57,027 nt of DNA from Actinomycetes bacterium. GTDB lineage: Bacteria > Actinomycetota > Acidimicrobiia > Acidimicrobiales > JAMCPL01. The stretch covers positions 1-57,027 of the forward strand of contig JAKBVZ010000006.1 in assembly GCA_021841005.1 (NCBI GenBank). The letters are read 5' to 3'. This document shows positions 34,619 through 43,653 of this stretch, one piece after another (positions within the stretch are counted from its first letter, which is position 1; each line of letters begins with the position of its first letter). Below the pieces are notes generated by a model that saw only the letters and a list, made by a program, of their open reading frames with translations, was not told the origin of the DNA and ran no database searches. The position numbers and the translations under genes are program-made.

Positions 34619-35830
34619 ATGCACCTTGGCATCACTGAGTCCGGCCCTGTAAAAGGAAGGCGGGTCGCCATAACCGGCCTCGGTGTAGTCTCGTGCTGTG
34701 GAATCGGTGTCGGCGCTTTCTGGGAAGGACTGCTCGGAGAGCAGCAACAGGGCGAGAGGCAAGTAAGAGACTTCAACCCACTCGATTGGCTGGGACCGAA
34801 AGAGGCTCGTAGGCTCGACAAGTTCGCTCACTATGCCATAGCCGCAAGCCAGATGGCTTTTGACGACGCCGCTTCCAGCTCAGGCACCCTCGATGTAGCG
34901 CCCGAAAAGGCAGGGGTGGTCATATCCACCGGATTCGGCGGGCTGGAGACCTTTCTGGAACAGGTACGCATCTTCAACGAGAAAGGCGCCAAACGCGTTT
35001 CTCCTTTCATGATCCCCATGCTCATGGCCAATGCCGCTACAGCTTCGGTGTCAATGCGCCTGGGTTGGACAGGCCCATCCGAGAATGTGGTGACAGCATG
35101 CGCTGCAGGAACCCATGGAATAGCCGCCGCTGCCAGGATGGTGGCGTCCGGTAGGTTGGACATTGCCATAGGTGGAGGATCCGAAGCCTCGATCGCTCCG
35201 CTCACAATTGCCGCATTCGGCAATATGACCGCACTATCGGACGACGGTATGTCCAGGCCATTTGACAAGCGCAGGAGCGGCTTCGTACTGGGGGAGGGTG
35301 CAGGGGCTCTCGTTCTCGAAGATCTCGATCATGCTCATTCCCGTGGTGCGCACGTATACGCCGAAATAAGCGGCGCAGCGTCCACCGCCGATGCCTATCA
35401 CGTCACCCAGCCTGCGCCTGATGCAAGAGGCGCCATATCATGCATGGAATTGGCCATCGCCGATGCTGGACTTACCGCATCAGACATAGGCCAGATCAAC
35501 GCTCATGGGACGTCCACGCCGCTGAACGACCTAGCCGAGTCTGTGGCAATACATCAAGTATTCGGCTCACCTAGTCCGCCTGTAACCTCGACAAAGGGCA
35601 TTACCGGTCACGCTCTCGGTGCCGCAGGTGCGATTGAAGCTGTGGCTATCGTTCTGTCCATAGAAAAATCTCTGATACCTCCTACCGCAGGATACGAAAT
35701 CGAAGATTCTGAAATAGCACTGGATGTGGTATACGGTGCCGCACGCCCATGGAACCCAGGTCACGCTATATCCAACTCGTTTGGCTTTGGTGGGCACAAT
35801 GGATGCCTGGTGATATCGGCCACAAGCTGA
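34619..35830 (+). CDS. fabF: 3-oxoacyl-ACP synthase II
   Basis: Condensing enzyme that adds two-carbon units from malonyl-ACP. Over 403 residues it has the thiolase-fold triad: Cys in VVTACAAGTHGIAAA, His in INAHGTSTPLND, and the second His with the preceding Lys in STKGITGHALGAAGAIEA. The C-terminal NSFGFGGHNGCLVI glycine-rich loop is intact. The ATG immediately follows the acpP stop, so translational coupling is likely. The length is normal, with no low-complexity insertion, in contrast to fabD and fabG. Confidence 0.95.
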   Translation: MHLGITESGPVKGRRVAITGLGVVSCCGIGVGAFWEGLLGEQQQGERQVRDFNPLDWLGPKEARRLDKFAHYAIAASQMAFDDAASSSGTLDVAPEKAGVVISTGFGGLETFLEQVRIFNEKGAKRVSPFMIPMLMANAATASVSMRLGWTGPSENVVTACAAGTHGIAAAARMVASGRLDIAIGGGSEASIAPLTIAAFGNMTALSDDGMSRPFDKRRSGFVLGEGAGALVLEDLDHAHSRGAHVYAEISGAASTADAYHVTQPAPDARGAISCMELAIADAGLTASDIGQINAHGTSTPLNDLAESVAIHQVFGSPSPPVTSTKGITGHALGAAGAIEAVAIVLSIEKSLIPPTAGYEIEDSEIALDVVYGAARPWNPGHAISNSFGFGGHNGCLVISATS

Positions 35831-35831
35831 G

Positions 35832-37478
35832 ATGACAGCCACGAGTCTAGATCGAGCCGGCAACCTGCCGTCCGACCTGGTCATCGGCGCCTTCAGCGAG
35901 ATGGCACCATGGATCGTCGATCCCACCTCGATGCCCTGGCTGGAGGGAGTAGATCTCCTGCGCGACCAGACCAGGGAAACAGTTCCTCACCTACTGCGAA
36001 GGCGGCTGTTGCCGCCAGGCAGGAGAGCAATCACCATTGGATGCGAAATAAGCGCCGCAATACTGCGATGGTATTTCACGGGTAGGCACAAAGAAAAACT
36101 TGTGTCGAGAACGCAGCTGTCGCGCAATATGCGGATGGCATTCGAGCACCTGGGACCGACGTTTATCAAGCTTGGTCAGATACTCTCGGCCGGCGAGGGC
36201 ATTTTCCCGCAGGAACTCGTATCCGAATTTGCCCAGTGCCGTGACCGGGTCCCTGCCGACAGCTTCCAGGCCGTGAGGCAGACCGTGGAGAAGGAACTGG
36301 GCCGCTCCTTGACGGAGGTGTTCACCTCGTTTGATCCGGTCCCACTTGCCGCCGCCTCGATAGCACAGGTGCATGCTGCTCAGTTGCGCACCGGTGAGTC
36401 GGTGGTCGTCAAGGTCCAGCGCCCTTATGTAAAGCGCCTCGTGCAACGCGATATAGCAGCGATGAGCTGGATAGCCCCCCTGCTCGGTGGGAGGATCCCG
36501 GTCGCGACGTTGGCCAATCCACCCGCACTGGTCGAACTCTTCGCCGAGACAATTGTAGAAGAACTGGACTTTCGTCTGGAAGCGGCCAATATGCTCGATT
36601 TCGCCTCCGTACTGGCGCGTACCGGCCAGCGCGCACTGGTGGTGCCCAGGCCGCACCCGTCACTGGTAACCGAAAAAGTGCTTGTCATGGAACGCCTCGA
36701 CGGTTTCGAGTGGGGAGATGTAGCTGGAATGCGGGCTGCCGGAGTGGACACGGAGGAAGTACTTCGTGCAAGCCTAACTGCTTTTCTGGAAGGCGCCATT
36801 CTCTATGGTGTATTCCATGGTGATCTCCATGGGGGAAACCTTTCCGTCCTGCCCAACGGCAAGGTGGCCGTGATGGACTTCGGAATCACTGGAAGGCTGG
36901 ACGACCTGAAACGCACTGCGTTCATCAAGCTGATGGTGTCCGCCACGTCCAATGACCCAAGGGGCCAGGTGGAAGCCCTCAAGGGACTTGGGGCGCTCCC
37001 TCCAGATGCCGACATCGACACTGTGGTAAGCGATCTACGACTGGACCAGCCGCCCCTCGACCCTACAAGGCTCAGTGCCGACCAGCTTGCGTCCGAATTG
37101 CGGGACCTTACCAAGGCGCTCCTGTCACATGGGGCAAAGCTGCCCAAAGAGCTCACGCTCTTCATCAAGGACATGATCTTTCTGGATCAGGCGGTATCCC
37201 TACTGGCGCCCGACATCGATCTACTCAGCGAGATAGGGCAGCTACTTACGTACTTCTATGAGCACCACGGTGAAAAAATAGCGCAGGATCTCGGCATCTC
37301 GCCCGATGAGATACCGGCGGTGGATACCGAAGGCATCAGGGCTTCCCTCATGGTCGCAGAACCAGTGGATCACCTGACCTATAGTGACCTCAGAGCCAGG
37401 CGTGAGGCGCTTTGGAACAAGCTAGAAAATGACCGGCAGGTCCCAGGCAACCGGCCAGGTCATCTGCGCAACCCATGA
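35832..37478 (+). CDS. ABC1/UbiB (AarF)-family atypical kinase
   Basis: A 548-residue member of the UbiB/COQ8 family, linked elsewhere to isoprenoid-quinone or lipid metabolism. It carries the invariant KxGQ motif in FIKLGQILSAGEGIFPQELV, the Ala-rich loop AAASIAQVHAAQL that replaces the usual Gly-rich loop, the lysine in VVVKVQRPYV, the catalytic HGDLHGGNL and the metal-binding VMDFGITGRLDD. No clear C-terminal membrane helices are evident, unlike many bacterial UbiB proteins. The ATG lies one base after the fabF stop codon, so it is the last gene of the fab operon. Since this organism probably makes menaquinone (menC is nearby), a quinone role is reasonable, but it is inference. Confidence 0.88.
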   Translation: MTATSLDRAGNLPSDLVIGAFSEMAPWIVDPTSMPWLEGVDLLRDQTRETVPHLLRRRLLPPGRRAITIGCEISAAILRWYFTGRHKEKLVSRTQLSRNMRMAFEHLGPTFIKLGQILSAGEGIFPQELVSEFAQCRDRVPADSFQAVRQTVEKELGRSLTEVFTSFDPVPLAAASIAQVHAAQLRTGESVVVKVQRPYVKRLVQRDIAAMSWIAPLLGGRIPVATLANPPALVELFAETIVEELDFRLEAANMLDFASVLARTGQRALVVPRPHPSLVTEKVLVMERLDGFEWGDVAGMRAAGVDTEEVLRASLTAFLEGAILYGVFHGDLHGGNLSVLPNGKVAVMDFGITGRLDDLKRTAFIKLMVSATSNDPRGQVEALKGLGALPPDADIDTVVSDLRLDQPPLDPTRLSADQLASELRDLTKALLSHGAKLPKELTLFIKDMIFLDQAVSLLAPDIDLLSEIGQLLTYFYEHHGEKIAQDLGISPDEIPAVDTEGIRASLMVAEPVDHLTYSDLRARREALWNKLENDRQVPGNRPGHLRNP

Positions 37479-37757
37479 CCGAGGTCGCGCTCCACAAGTC
37501 CCTGAGGAACCGGGAGGAGGATGTCAGCATTTACACAAATCACAAGGAGCACCTCACAACTCGTAACTGCTGGCACAAATAAAGCTAACATACCACCCGC
37601 ACCTCTTAAGGAAGCGGGCCAGACGGTCGATAGCTGCGTTAGGGGTGCCTGGTGGGTAAGCATACCACCGTGAGCATACAGGCAACAGGGATTGACTTTT
37701 AGGAGCAACGTCAATCACTGAAAACAGAATAAAAATCCTAGAAAGATATGATAATAC
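37479..37757 (+). other. Leader region of the HD-GYP gene with nested complementarity
   Basis: This 279-bp gap includes CCCGC (37596-37600) facing GCGGG (37613-37617), CATACCACC twice with a 72-bp period (37589 and 37661), and an ATTGAC/GTCAAT inverted pair at 37691-37696 and 37710-37715. These may form a structured leader or an operator. No riboswitch class fits well enough to name. Confidence 0.35.
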
Positions 37758-38867
37758 ATGGAAGTAGTCATGACGGATGGACCGATACTTAACACTACGT
37801 TATCTTCCTCGGTGCTGGTGGTAGACGATGAGCCGGCAAATGTCGTCCTCGTTGCCGGCATCCTACACAGGCATGGATTCGACAATGTCAAGGGAATCAC
37901 CCATGCCGATCTCGTAGTAGACGAGGTACTGCAGACAAAACCCGATATAGTCCTGCTTGACATGCATATGCCTGGTACTGACGGCATGACACTCCTGCGC
38001 CAGATTAGAATCATCACCGCCGAGCAATCCTTCCTGCCAGTGATCGTATTGACTGCAGACACCTCTACGCAGCTCAGGTTGGATGCCCTGGATGCCGGCG
38101 CCACCGACTTCATCACTAAGCCGTTCGATGCCACCGAAGTTGCCTTACGCGTGCGCAACTGTGTAGAGCAGAGAGAGCTGCACCAGCAATTGCGGGCGCA
38201 CAACGCGATACTTGATGCCAAGGTGCGCGAGCGTACGGCTGAGTTGCGGCGATCCCACGAAGAGATTACGCAGGCCCATGCAGACACTCTGAAAATGCTT
38301 CATCTGATCAGCGAGTACCGCGACGACGAGACTCACGGTCACACGTTGAGGGTGGGATATGCCAGCGGGCTTCTGGCACTGGAAGCTGGTATGGACGATA
38401 AGTATGCAGACATCATCCGCCAGGCGGCCCCCCTCCACGACATAGGTAAGGTCGGTGTCCCTGACGCCATCCTGCTGAAACCCGGCCCTCTGACCGAGGA
38501 GGAATTCGCTGCCATCAAGGACCACCCAGCCACGGGGGCATCAATACTCGTCCAAGGGCGCTCCGATATATTAAAGATGGCACACACGGTTGCTCTAAAC
38601 CATCATGAGCGATGGGACGGAACCGGATATCCAAGAGGCATCCGATCGGAAGAGATACCGGTCGAAGGCAGGATGGTGACCATTACGGATGTTTTCGATG
38701 CCCTCACCCATGCTAGGCCCTATAAGCCTGCATGGAGCGTGGACAGAACTGTGGAAGAGATGGTAAGCGGTCGCGCCAAACATTTCGACCCTGACCTCCT
38801 GGACCTATTCCTTGGAAAAGTGATTGCAAGGATCGGTAACGGCGACACGCCACCCAATCCAGGATAG
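37758..38867 (+). CDS. Response regulator with HD-GYP cyclic-di-GMP phosphodiesterase domain
   Basis: A 369-residue two-component output protein. The receiver domain (about 15-135) has VLVVDDEPANVV, the phospho-acceptor Asp in IVLLDMHMPGTDG, and ITKPFD. A coiled-coil linker (EQRELHQQLRAHNAILDAKV) joins it to an HD-GYP domain with ETHGHTLRVGYAS, APLHDIGKVGVPD, LNHHERWDGTGYPRG and VTITDVFDALT. All metal ligands and the GYP segment are present, so hydrolysis of cyclic di-GMP is expected. It ends 28 bp before the stop of a convergent histidine kinase that could be its partner. The palindromic element begins at its stop codon. Confidence 0.92.
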   Translation: MEVVMTDGPILNTTLSSSVLVVDDEPANVVLVAGILHRHGFDNVKGITHADLVVDEVLQTKPDIVLLDMHMPGTDGMTLLRQIRIITAEQSFLPVIVLTADTSTQLRLDALDAGATDFITKPFDATEVALRVRNCVEQRELHQQLRAHNAILDAKVRERTAELRRSHEEITQAHADTLKMLHLISEYRDDETHGHTLRVGYASGLLALEAGMDDKYADIIRQAAPLHDIGKVGVPDAILLKPGPLTEEEFAAIKDHPATGASILVQGRSDILKMAHTVALNHHERWDGTGYPRGIRSEEIPVEGRMVTITDVFDALTHARPYKPAWSVDRTVEEMVSGRAKHFDPDLLDLFLGKVIARIGNGDTPPNPG

Positions 38868-38965
38868 AAGCGCTCCGCACAAGCTCGGTACCACCTCACG
38901 AGCCCTGCACGGGTTGCGGCATAGCGGCCGCAGCAGAAGCGCTCCACACAAGCTCGGTACCACCC
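38867..38965 (-). repeat. Palindromic element, locus 6 (at the histidine kinase C-terminus)
   Basis: The hairpin arms are 38913-38920 and 38927-38934, with one wobble pair. The flanking copies 38867-38896 and 38936-38965 match at 28 of 30 bases and have a 69-bp period. On the minus strand the kinase now reads through the inner flank into the hairpin (SAAAAMPQPVQ) and stops at a TGA just beyond it. Confidence 0.88.
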
Positions 38966-40062
38966 TCTTCACGAGCCTCCACCGAGCATCGACCACCAAG
39001 CAGCCGTGCCCGATCTCTCAGATTGCGCAAACCCATGCCCGTGTGGTTCCAGGCATCTTCAGCGATGCCCACTCCATTGTCGGTCACCCGCATTACAAGC
39101 TCATCGTCACAGGATATGCTGATCTGGACAACGGTGGCCTTTGCGTGGCGTGCGACATTGGAAAGCGCTTCACGCAAGCTGAACAGAAGATGCTCTGCAG
39201 CTCGTGTCGCCTCGACCCTGTCCAGAGAATCTGGCAACTCGTATTGGACCTCTATGCCTGCGCGTGCACTGAACTCGTCGATGGTACCGATCAGGCGACT
39301 CCTGATCGTCTCGCCCTCATGCTCGGGATGGGATAAGTGAAAGATTGTGGATCTCACCTGCCTGATGATCTCATCAAGCTCCTCCACCACCTGCTCTATA
39401 CGGCCAACCGCCTCGCCACTCATCCCAAGCCGATCAGCTCCGTTGAGCATGAGACCTACTCCGAACAATCTCTGTATCACCGTATCGTGCATGTCCCTGG
39501 CAATTCTCTCGCGCTCCTCCAGCAGGGTCAGGTCCGAAAGGCGCACGTGCAATAATGCCTTGTCGATGGCCGCCGCTGCGGCAGTACTGAGCGCCACCAC
39601 TATGTCCTCGTCTTCCGGCGTAAAGGTACCGCCTCCGATCTTCTCAGTCAGGTACAGACGGCCGAATTGCTCGCCCTGGATGCTTATAGGGACTCCGAGA
39701 AAGCTGCGCATAGTAGGATGCATCGCTGGATAGCCGACCGACAGCGGATGGCTCGGCACGTCATCCACTCTCACGGGTCCAAGATCCATGTCCAGCAGGC
39801 TGAGTACACCCCGCCCTATTGGTGGCGGCCCTATGGCTCTTATCTCGTCATCGTTCAACCCTACTGGAATGAATTGCTGAATGGTACCATCCTTGGAAAG
39901 CACCGAAAGCGCTCCATAACGTGCTGAAACCAACTCCATGGCCGATTCGACGATCTTCTTGAGCACCTGGGTCAGTTCGAGGTCGGACCCTACCACCAAG
40001 ATCGCGTCGATCAGCCTCTGAAGCGTATCTGCATCGGATATTCGTTTGAAGGCATTCGGCAT
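38896..40062 (-). CDS. GAF-domain histidine kinase (NarL-partner type, DevS-like)
   Basis: A 388-residue soluble sensor kinase. One GAF domain (about 20-180) is followed by a HisKA_3 dimerisation domain with the phospho-acceptor His in ERIARDMHDTVIQRLFGVGL. The HATPase domain has SLREALSNVARHAKAT (N-box), VTDNGVGI (G1) and GMGLRNLRDRARLLGG (G2). This subfamily usually partners with LuxR-type regulators and resembles mycobacterial DevS/DosT, though only one GAF is present and heme binding is not shown. The ATG at 40062 has GGAG eight bases upstream. The last ~12 residues (ASAAAAMPQPVQGS) come from the inserted palindromic element. The convergent HD-GYP regulator next door may be its partner. 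Confidence 0.87.
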   Translation of the reverse strand: MPNAFKRISDADTLQRLIDAILVVGSDLELTQVLKKIVESAMELVSARYGALSVLSKDGTIQQFIPVGLNDDEIRAIGPPPIGRGVLSLLDMDLGPVRVDDVPSHPLSVGYPAMHPTMRSFLGVPISIQGEQFGRLYLTEKIGGGTFTPEDEDIVVALSTAAAAAIDKALLHVRLSDLTLLEERERIARDMHDTVIQRLFGVGLMLNGADRLGMSGEAVGRIEQVVEELDEIIRQVRSTIFHLSHPEHEGETIRSRLIGTIDEFSARAGIEVQYELPDSLDRVEATRAAEHLLFSLREALSNVARHAKATVVQISISCDDELVMRVTDNGVGIAEDAWNHTGMGLRNLRDRARLLGGRCSVEAREEGGTELVWSASAAAAMPQPVQGS

Positions 40063-40285
40063 CACGTCACTCCGCAACATCCCAGTAAGCCGTTAAGGAA
40101 AAGGCGAGTACCTGCGTGCTGACATTCCCAATCCATCCAACCATCCCTATTCACCGAGTCCCAAGCCTGCATCTCCAGATCCCATTTAGGCTATATATCT
40201 TATTCTAACACGAGAATACATAGGATCAGCACATGTTCGACACATGTTCGACACAAGGTCGGCACACGAGATACCCCTCAGAACA

Positions 40286-41401
40286 TCAGCCGACCGAGCC
40301 ACTGAAAGCGTGCGTATATCCATACGGTGGCAACGGATCACCGTCGAACATCACGCCAGTTGAAGGATCGGTGCACATTCCTACATACAACGGAGGTGCA
40401 AGTCCGAGAGCATGAAACGACTCCAGCAGCCCGGCAGGATCAGCCGTAGCCATGAGCAACTCGTAGTCCTCCCCACCACCAAGCGCCTCCTCCATCGTGG
40501 CCCCCTCGAATACCGGTACCAAGTCCAGCACGGCGCCTGTTCTCGAAGCAGTCATCATCCTGTGAAGGTCAATTGCGAGCCCATCCGATATGTCCATCAT
40601 TGCAGAAGCACCTGCGAGCCTGGCCGTGCGGCCCTCCTCAATCCTGGCAACCGGTCGCCTGTACTTTGCCACTGCACGATTTTCAGCCGCCGTGTGGCTT
40701 GAAGCGTTCCAATCCCCGGAAGCCTGCCTTAGCAACCTCAACCCGTAAGCGGAACCCCCCACGCTGCCTGTTATGAAAAGCTGATCACCTGGATGTGCAC
40801 CCGAACGTAGTACGGGAACGGCGGCTGGCAGCAACGATCCTGTCACCGTCACAGATATGACCAGCCTGCCGCCATCGCTCATGTCGCCACCGGCAATCGG
40901 GCATCCAAAGGTTCCGGCTGCCGAAACAAGTCCTTCGTACAAGCACGCAATGTCAATCTCCCTGCCGCATGAAATGCCTATGAATGCCCTGGACGCATCC
41001 CCCCCCATGGCTGCGATGTCCGATACTGCAGACGCAACCGCTTTCCAGCCCACGTCCCCGAGTGAAGACAAGCCCAGATCGAAATGAACACCTTCGATGG
41101 AAAGATCCACTGACACGAGTAACGGGCCGTCACCTGTAGCCATCAGCGCGGCATCATCTCCTGCCCACACCTCACCCTCCGGTGGAGCGGGCAACATCTT
41201 CTCGATGACTCCCAGCGCCACAAGTTCCCCGGATTGTTCCGAACCGTTACCAGACGCCGGCCCTCTGGCATTCATGGAGTCCGCACTTACCACCGGTTCA
41301 CTCCCATCCCTTGCCTCTCCGGCCTCTCCAGACGCGCCACTTCTAACATCCATCAGTCGACAGCCGTCGCCTATCGTTGCTATCGTTGCCATCCGCTGCA
41401 C
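40286..41401 (-). CDS. thiL: Thiamine-monophosphate kinase
   Basis: Phosphorylates thiamine monophosphate to the active diphosphate. Characteristic blocks are EVWAGDDAALMATG, VSVDLSIEGVHFDL, KAVASAVSDIAAMGGDASRA, IAGGDMSDGG, MMDISDGLAIDLHRMM and GGGEDYELLMATAD, all with the Asp residues that bind Mg-ATP. The product is 371 residues if read from the GTG at 41401. The first ~58 residues (GASGEAGEARDGSEP and similar) are hydrophilic and absent from the family, so the true start could be later; ATG 41392 and ATG 41353 are in frame. The upstream gap is shared with the divergent pckG. Confidence 0.88.
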   Translation of the reverse strand: MQRMATIATIGDGCRLMDVRSGASGEAGEARDGSEPVVSADSMNARGPASGNGSEQSGELVALGVIEKMLPAPPEGEVWAGDDAALMATGDGPLLVSVDLSIEGVHFDLGLSSLGDVGWKAVASAVSDIAAMGGDASRAFIGISCGREIDIACLYEGLVSAAGTFGCPIAGGDMSDGGRLVISVTVTGSLLPAAVPVLRSGAHPGDQLFITGSVGGSAYGLRLLRQASGDWNASSHTAAENRAVAKYRRPVARIEEGRTARLAGASAMMDISDGLAIDLHRMMTASRTGAVLDLVPVFEGATMEEALGGGEDYELLMATADPAGLLESFHALGLAPPLYVGMCTDPSTGVMFDGDPLPPYGYTHAFSGSVG

Positions 41402-41702
41402 AGCGGTGGTTACGGATTGGTACCACTACCACACATGAAGCACCTCGAACAACCTACCTGCCATCCTCTCCAGTGTAGCCATACTCTCTATGCTTGCCTC
41501 CAATTTACGGTCATAAGCACCTATTTTGCTCGACCTCTGGTGCGAAGCTAATATAAGAACAGGTTATTGTATGTAGCAATTAAACTGGTTGGGCAGTCTT
41601 TGTCTCTTCCGGCAGGAGAGAAGAATGACTCGTCTTGGATGGTATGCCAGCACAGCGAAACGGACCGTATTGTCCTGACATGGCCGGCAGAAGGAGAAGA
41701 TA
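41402..41702. other. Divergent intergenic region between thiL and pckG
   Basis: This 301-bp gap contains the candidate pckG promoter at 41526-41554 and a long pckG leader. I see no small ORF or RNA gene. The thiL promoter should also be here, but no match stands out. Confidence 0.5.
41526..41554 (+). promoter_or_regulatory. pckG: Candidate sigma-70-type promoter for pckG
   Basis: TTGCTC (41526-41531) and TAATAT (41549-41554) are separated by exactly 17 bp. The box lies 148 bp before the pckG start, implying an mRNA leader of about 140 nt. Confidence 0.4.
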
Positions 41703-43496
41703 ATGTCGTCGACACGTAATCAGAAGCTCGAGAGTTGGGTGACAACCGTAGCGGAATTGACCAAGCCCGAGCGTATACAGTGGTGCGACGGATCGCCGGA
41801 GGAACGTCGGCAGCTCATAGATATATTGGTGAAAAGCGGTACGATGAGACCGCTTTCGGAAGAGTTGCGGCCGGACTCCTACTGGAGCGTATCCGATCCG
41901 GCCGACACTGCAAGGGTAGAAGATAGGACATTCATATGTTCCAAGGATCCCGAGGATGCAGGACCGACCAACAATTGGCAGGACCCGGACGAGATGAGAG
42001 CCACCCTCATGAAACTGTTCGACGGGTCTATGCAAGGCAGGACCATGTACGTCCTACCATTTTCTATGGGCCCTATTGGCTCCAAGCTGTCAGCGCTGGG
42101 AGTAGAGATCACCGACTCCCCTTACGTGGCGCTCTCCATGGGCATCATGACCCGTATGGGTACTGATGCACTAAGGGCAATCGAGGACGAGGGAGACTTC
42201 GTACCGTGCCTGCACTCGATTGGCGCACCTCTATCCCCTGGCCAGCAGGATGTTCCCTGGCCATGCGATGCAGAGAACAAATACATCGTGCACTTCCCGG
42301 AGACTCGGGAAATATGGTCCTACGGGTCTGGGTACGGTGGCAATGCACTGCTCGGTAAGAAGTGCTACGCCCTGCGCATAGCTTCCGTAATGGCCCGCGA
42401 TGAAGGATGGCTTGCCGAGCATATGCTCATACTCAAGCTCACCTCACCAGAAGGAAAGGTGTATTACGTGACGGGCGCCTTCCCCTCAGCATGCGGAAAG
42501 ACCAATCTGGCGATGATTGTCCCAACGTTGCCAGGCTGGAAAGCGGAGACCATCGGAGACGACATCTGCTGGATGCGCTTCGGTGAAGATGGCAGGCTTT
42601 ATGCGATCAACCCTGAATCCGGTCTCTTCGGAGTGGCGCCGGGCACCAGCACAAAGAGCAACCCAAATGCCATGAAGACGATGCGCTCGTCCACCATTTT
42701 CACCAACACTGCACTCACTGACGATGGAGACATCTGGTGGGAAGGCATGACATCCACCCCGCCAGATCATCTCACCGACTGGAAAAAAGAAGACTGGACG
42801 CCCGCCAAGGGAACTCCAGCTGCTCACCCCAATGCACGATTCACTGTCCCTGCCGGCAACAACCCTGCCTGCGCTCCCGAATGGCAGGACCCCAGGGGAG
42901 TGCCAATCTCGGCCATACTCCTCGGTGGAAGGCGTGCCTCGACAGTGCCACTGGTAGCCCAGTCATTCGGGTGGGAACATGGCGTATTTATCGGGTCAAT
43001 AATGGCATCGGAGACCACCGCCGCCGCCACTGGGACAGTGGGTAAGGTCAGGAGAGATCCCTTCGCCATGCTACCCTTCTGCGGCTACAACATGGCAGAC
43101 TATTTTGCACATTGGCTGGATATCGGAAAGCATGCCGACCCCTCGAAACTCCCCAAGATCTTCTACGTGAACTGGTTCCGTAAAGACTCCGCCGGCAACT
43201 TCCTCTGGCCAGGTTACGGCGAGAACTCCCGGGTCCTGGCATGGATTGCTCAGAGGGTAGAGGGTGCCGGAGGCGCGAACGAGACCCCTATAGGTTACGT
43301 GCCGTCTCCGGAAGCCATTCCTCTCGACGGAACTGACGTCACTCCGGATGCAGTGGCGGAGCTGACCAGATTTGACGCCTCCTCATGGACACAAGAGGTG
43401 GCGCTCATACGTGAGCACTACGCGCAGTTTGGCGACAAGCTCCCGCCTGAGCTGGCAACCCAGCTGGAGGAGTTGGAACGGCATCTCGCAAAATAG
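41703..43496 (+). CDS. pckG: Phosphoenolpyruvate carboxykinase (GTP)
   Basis: Converts oxaloacetate and GTP to PEP, CO2 and GDP, the entry to gluconeogenesis, or the reverse as an anaplerotic step. The 597-residue length is normal. The nucleotide loop and reactive Cys are in [20 protein letters not shown], with the metal-binding EGMTSTPP nearby, followed by [29 protein letters not shown], and the C-terminal lid region ([15 protein letters not shown]). The ATG at 41703 has AAGGAG upstream. Together with acs it suggests growth on acetate-type carbon. There is no low-complexity insertion. Confidence 0.95.
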   Translation: MSSTRNQKLESWVTTVAELTKPERIQWCDGSPEERRQLIDILVKSGTMRPLSEELRPDSYWSVSDPADTARVEDRTFICSKDPEDAGPTNNWQDPDEMRATLMKLFDGSMQGRTMYVLPFSMGPIGSKLSALGVEITDSPYVALSMGIMTRMGTDALRAIEDEGDFVPCLHSIGAPLSPGQQDVPWPCDAENKYIVHFPETREIWSYGSGYGGNALLGKKCYALRIASVMARDEGWLAEHMLILKLTSPEGKVYYVTGAFPSACGKTNLAMIVPTLPGWKAETIGDDICWMRFGEDGRLYAINPESGLFGVAPGTSTKSNPNAMKTMRSSTIFTNTALTDDGDIWWEGMTSTPPDHLTDWKKEDWTPAKGTPAAHPNARFTVPAGNNPACAPEWQDPRGVPISAILLGGRRASTVPLVAQSFGWEHGVFIGSIMASETTAAATGTVGKVRRDPFAMLPFCGYNMADYFAHWLDIGKHADPSKLPKIFYVNWFRKDSAGNFLWPGYGENSRVLAWIAQRVEGAGGANETPIGYVPSPEAIPLDGTDVTPDAVAELTRFDASSWTQEVALIREHYAQFGDKLPPELATQLEELERHLAK

Positions 43497-43507
43497 CCGC
43501 TCGGCGG

Positions 43508-43528
43508 GGACCACGGACACGTGGTTCC
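43508..43528 (+). terminator. Hairpin after pckG
   Basis: GGACCACG and CGTGGTTCC pair with one G-U around a short loop, 12 bp after the stop codon. A second hairpin (CCCATGG with CCATGGG, 43576-43594) follows. Neither has a U-run. The convergent hydrogenase-like operon ends at 43654. Confidence 0.4.
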
Positions 43529-43653
43529 AAGGTCAGTGAAATATTCGCTGATCCTTCGGGAACAGTTGCCTTCCTCCCATGGCTTCCCCATGGGCTTGCG
43601 TGGTACGGTTTGGACAATTCCCGATGCCGCACCAGCTACTCGCTCTCAGAAGC

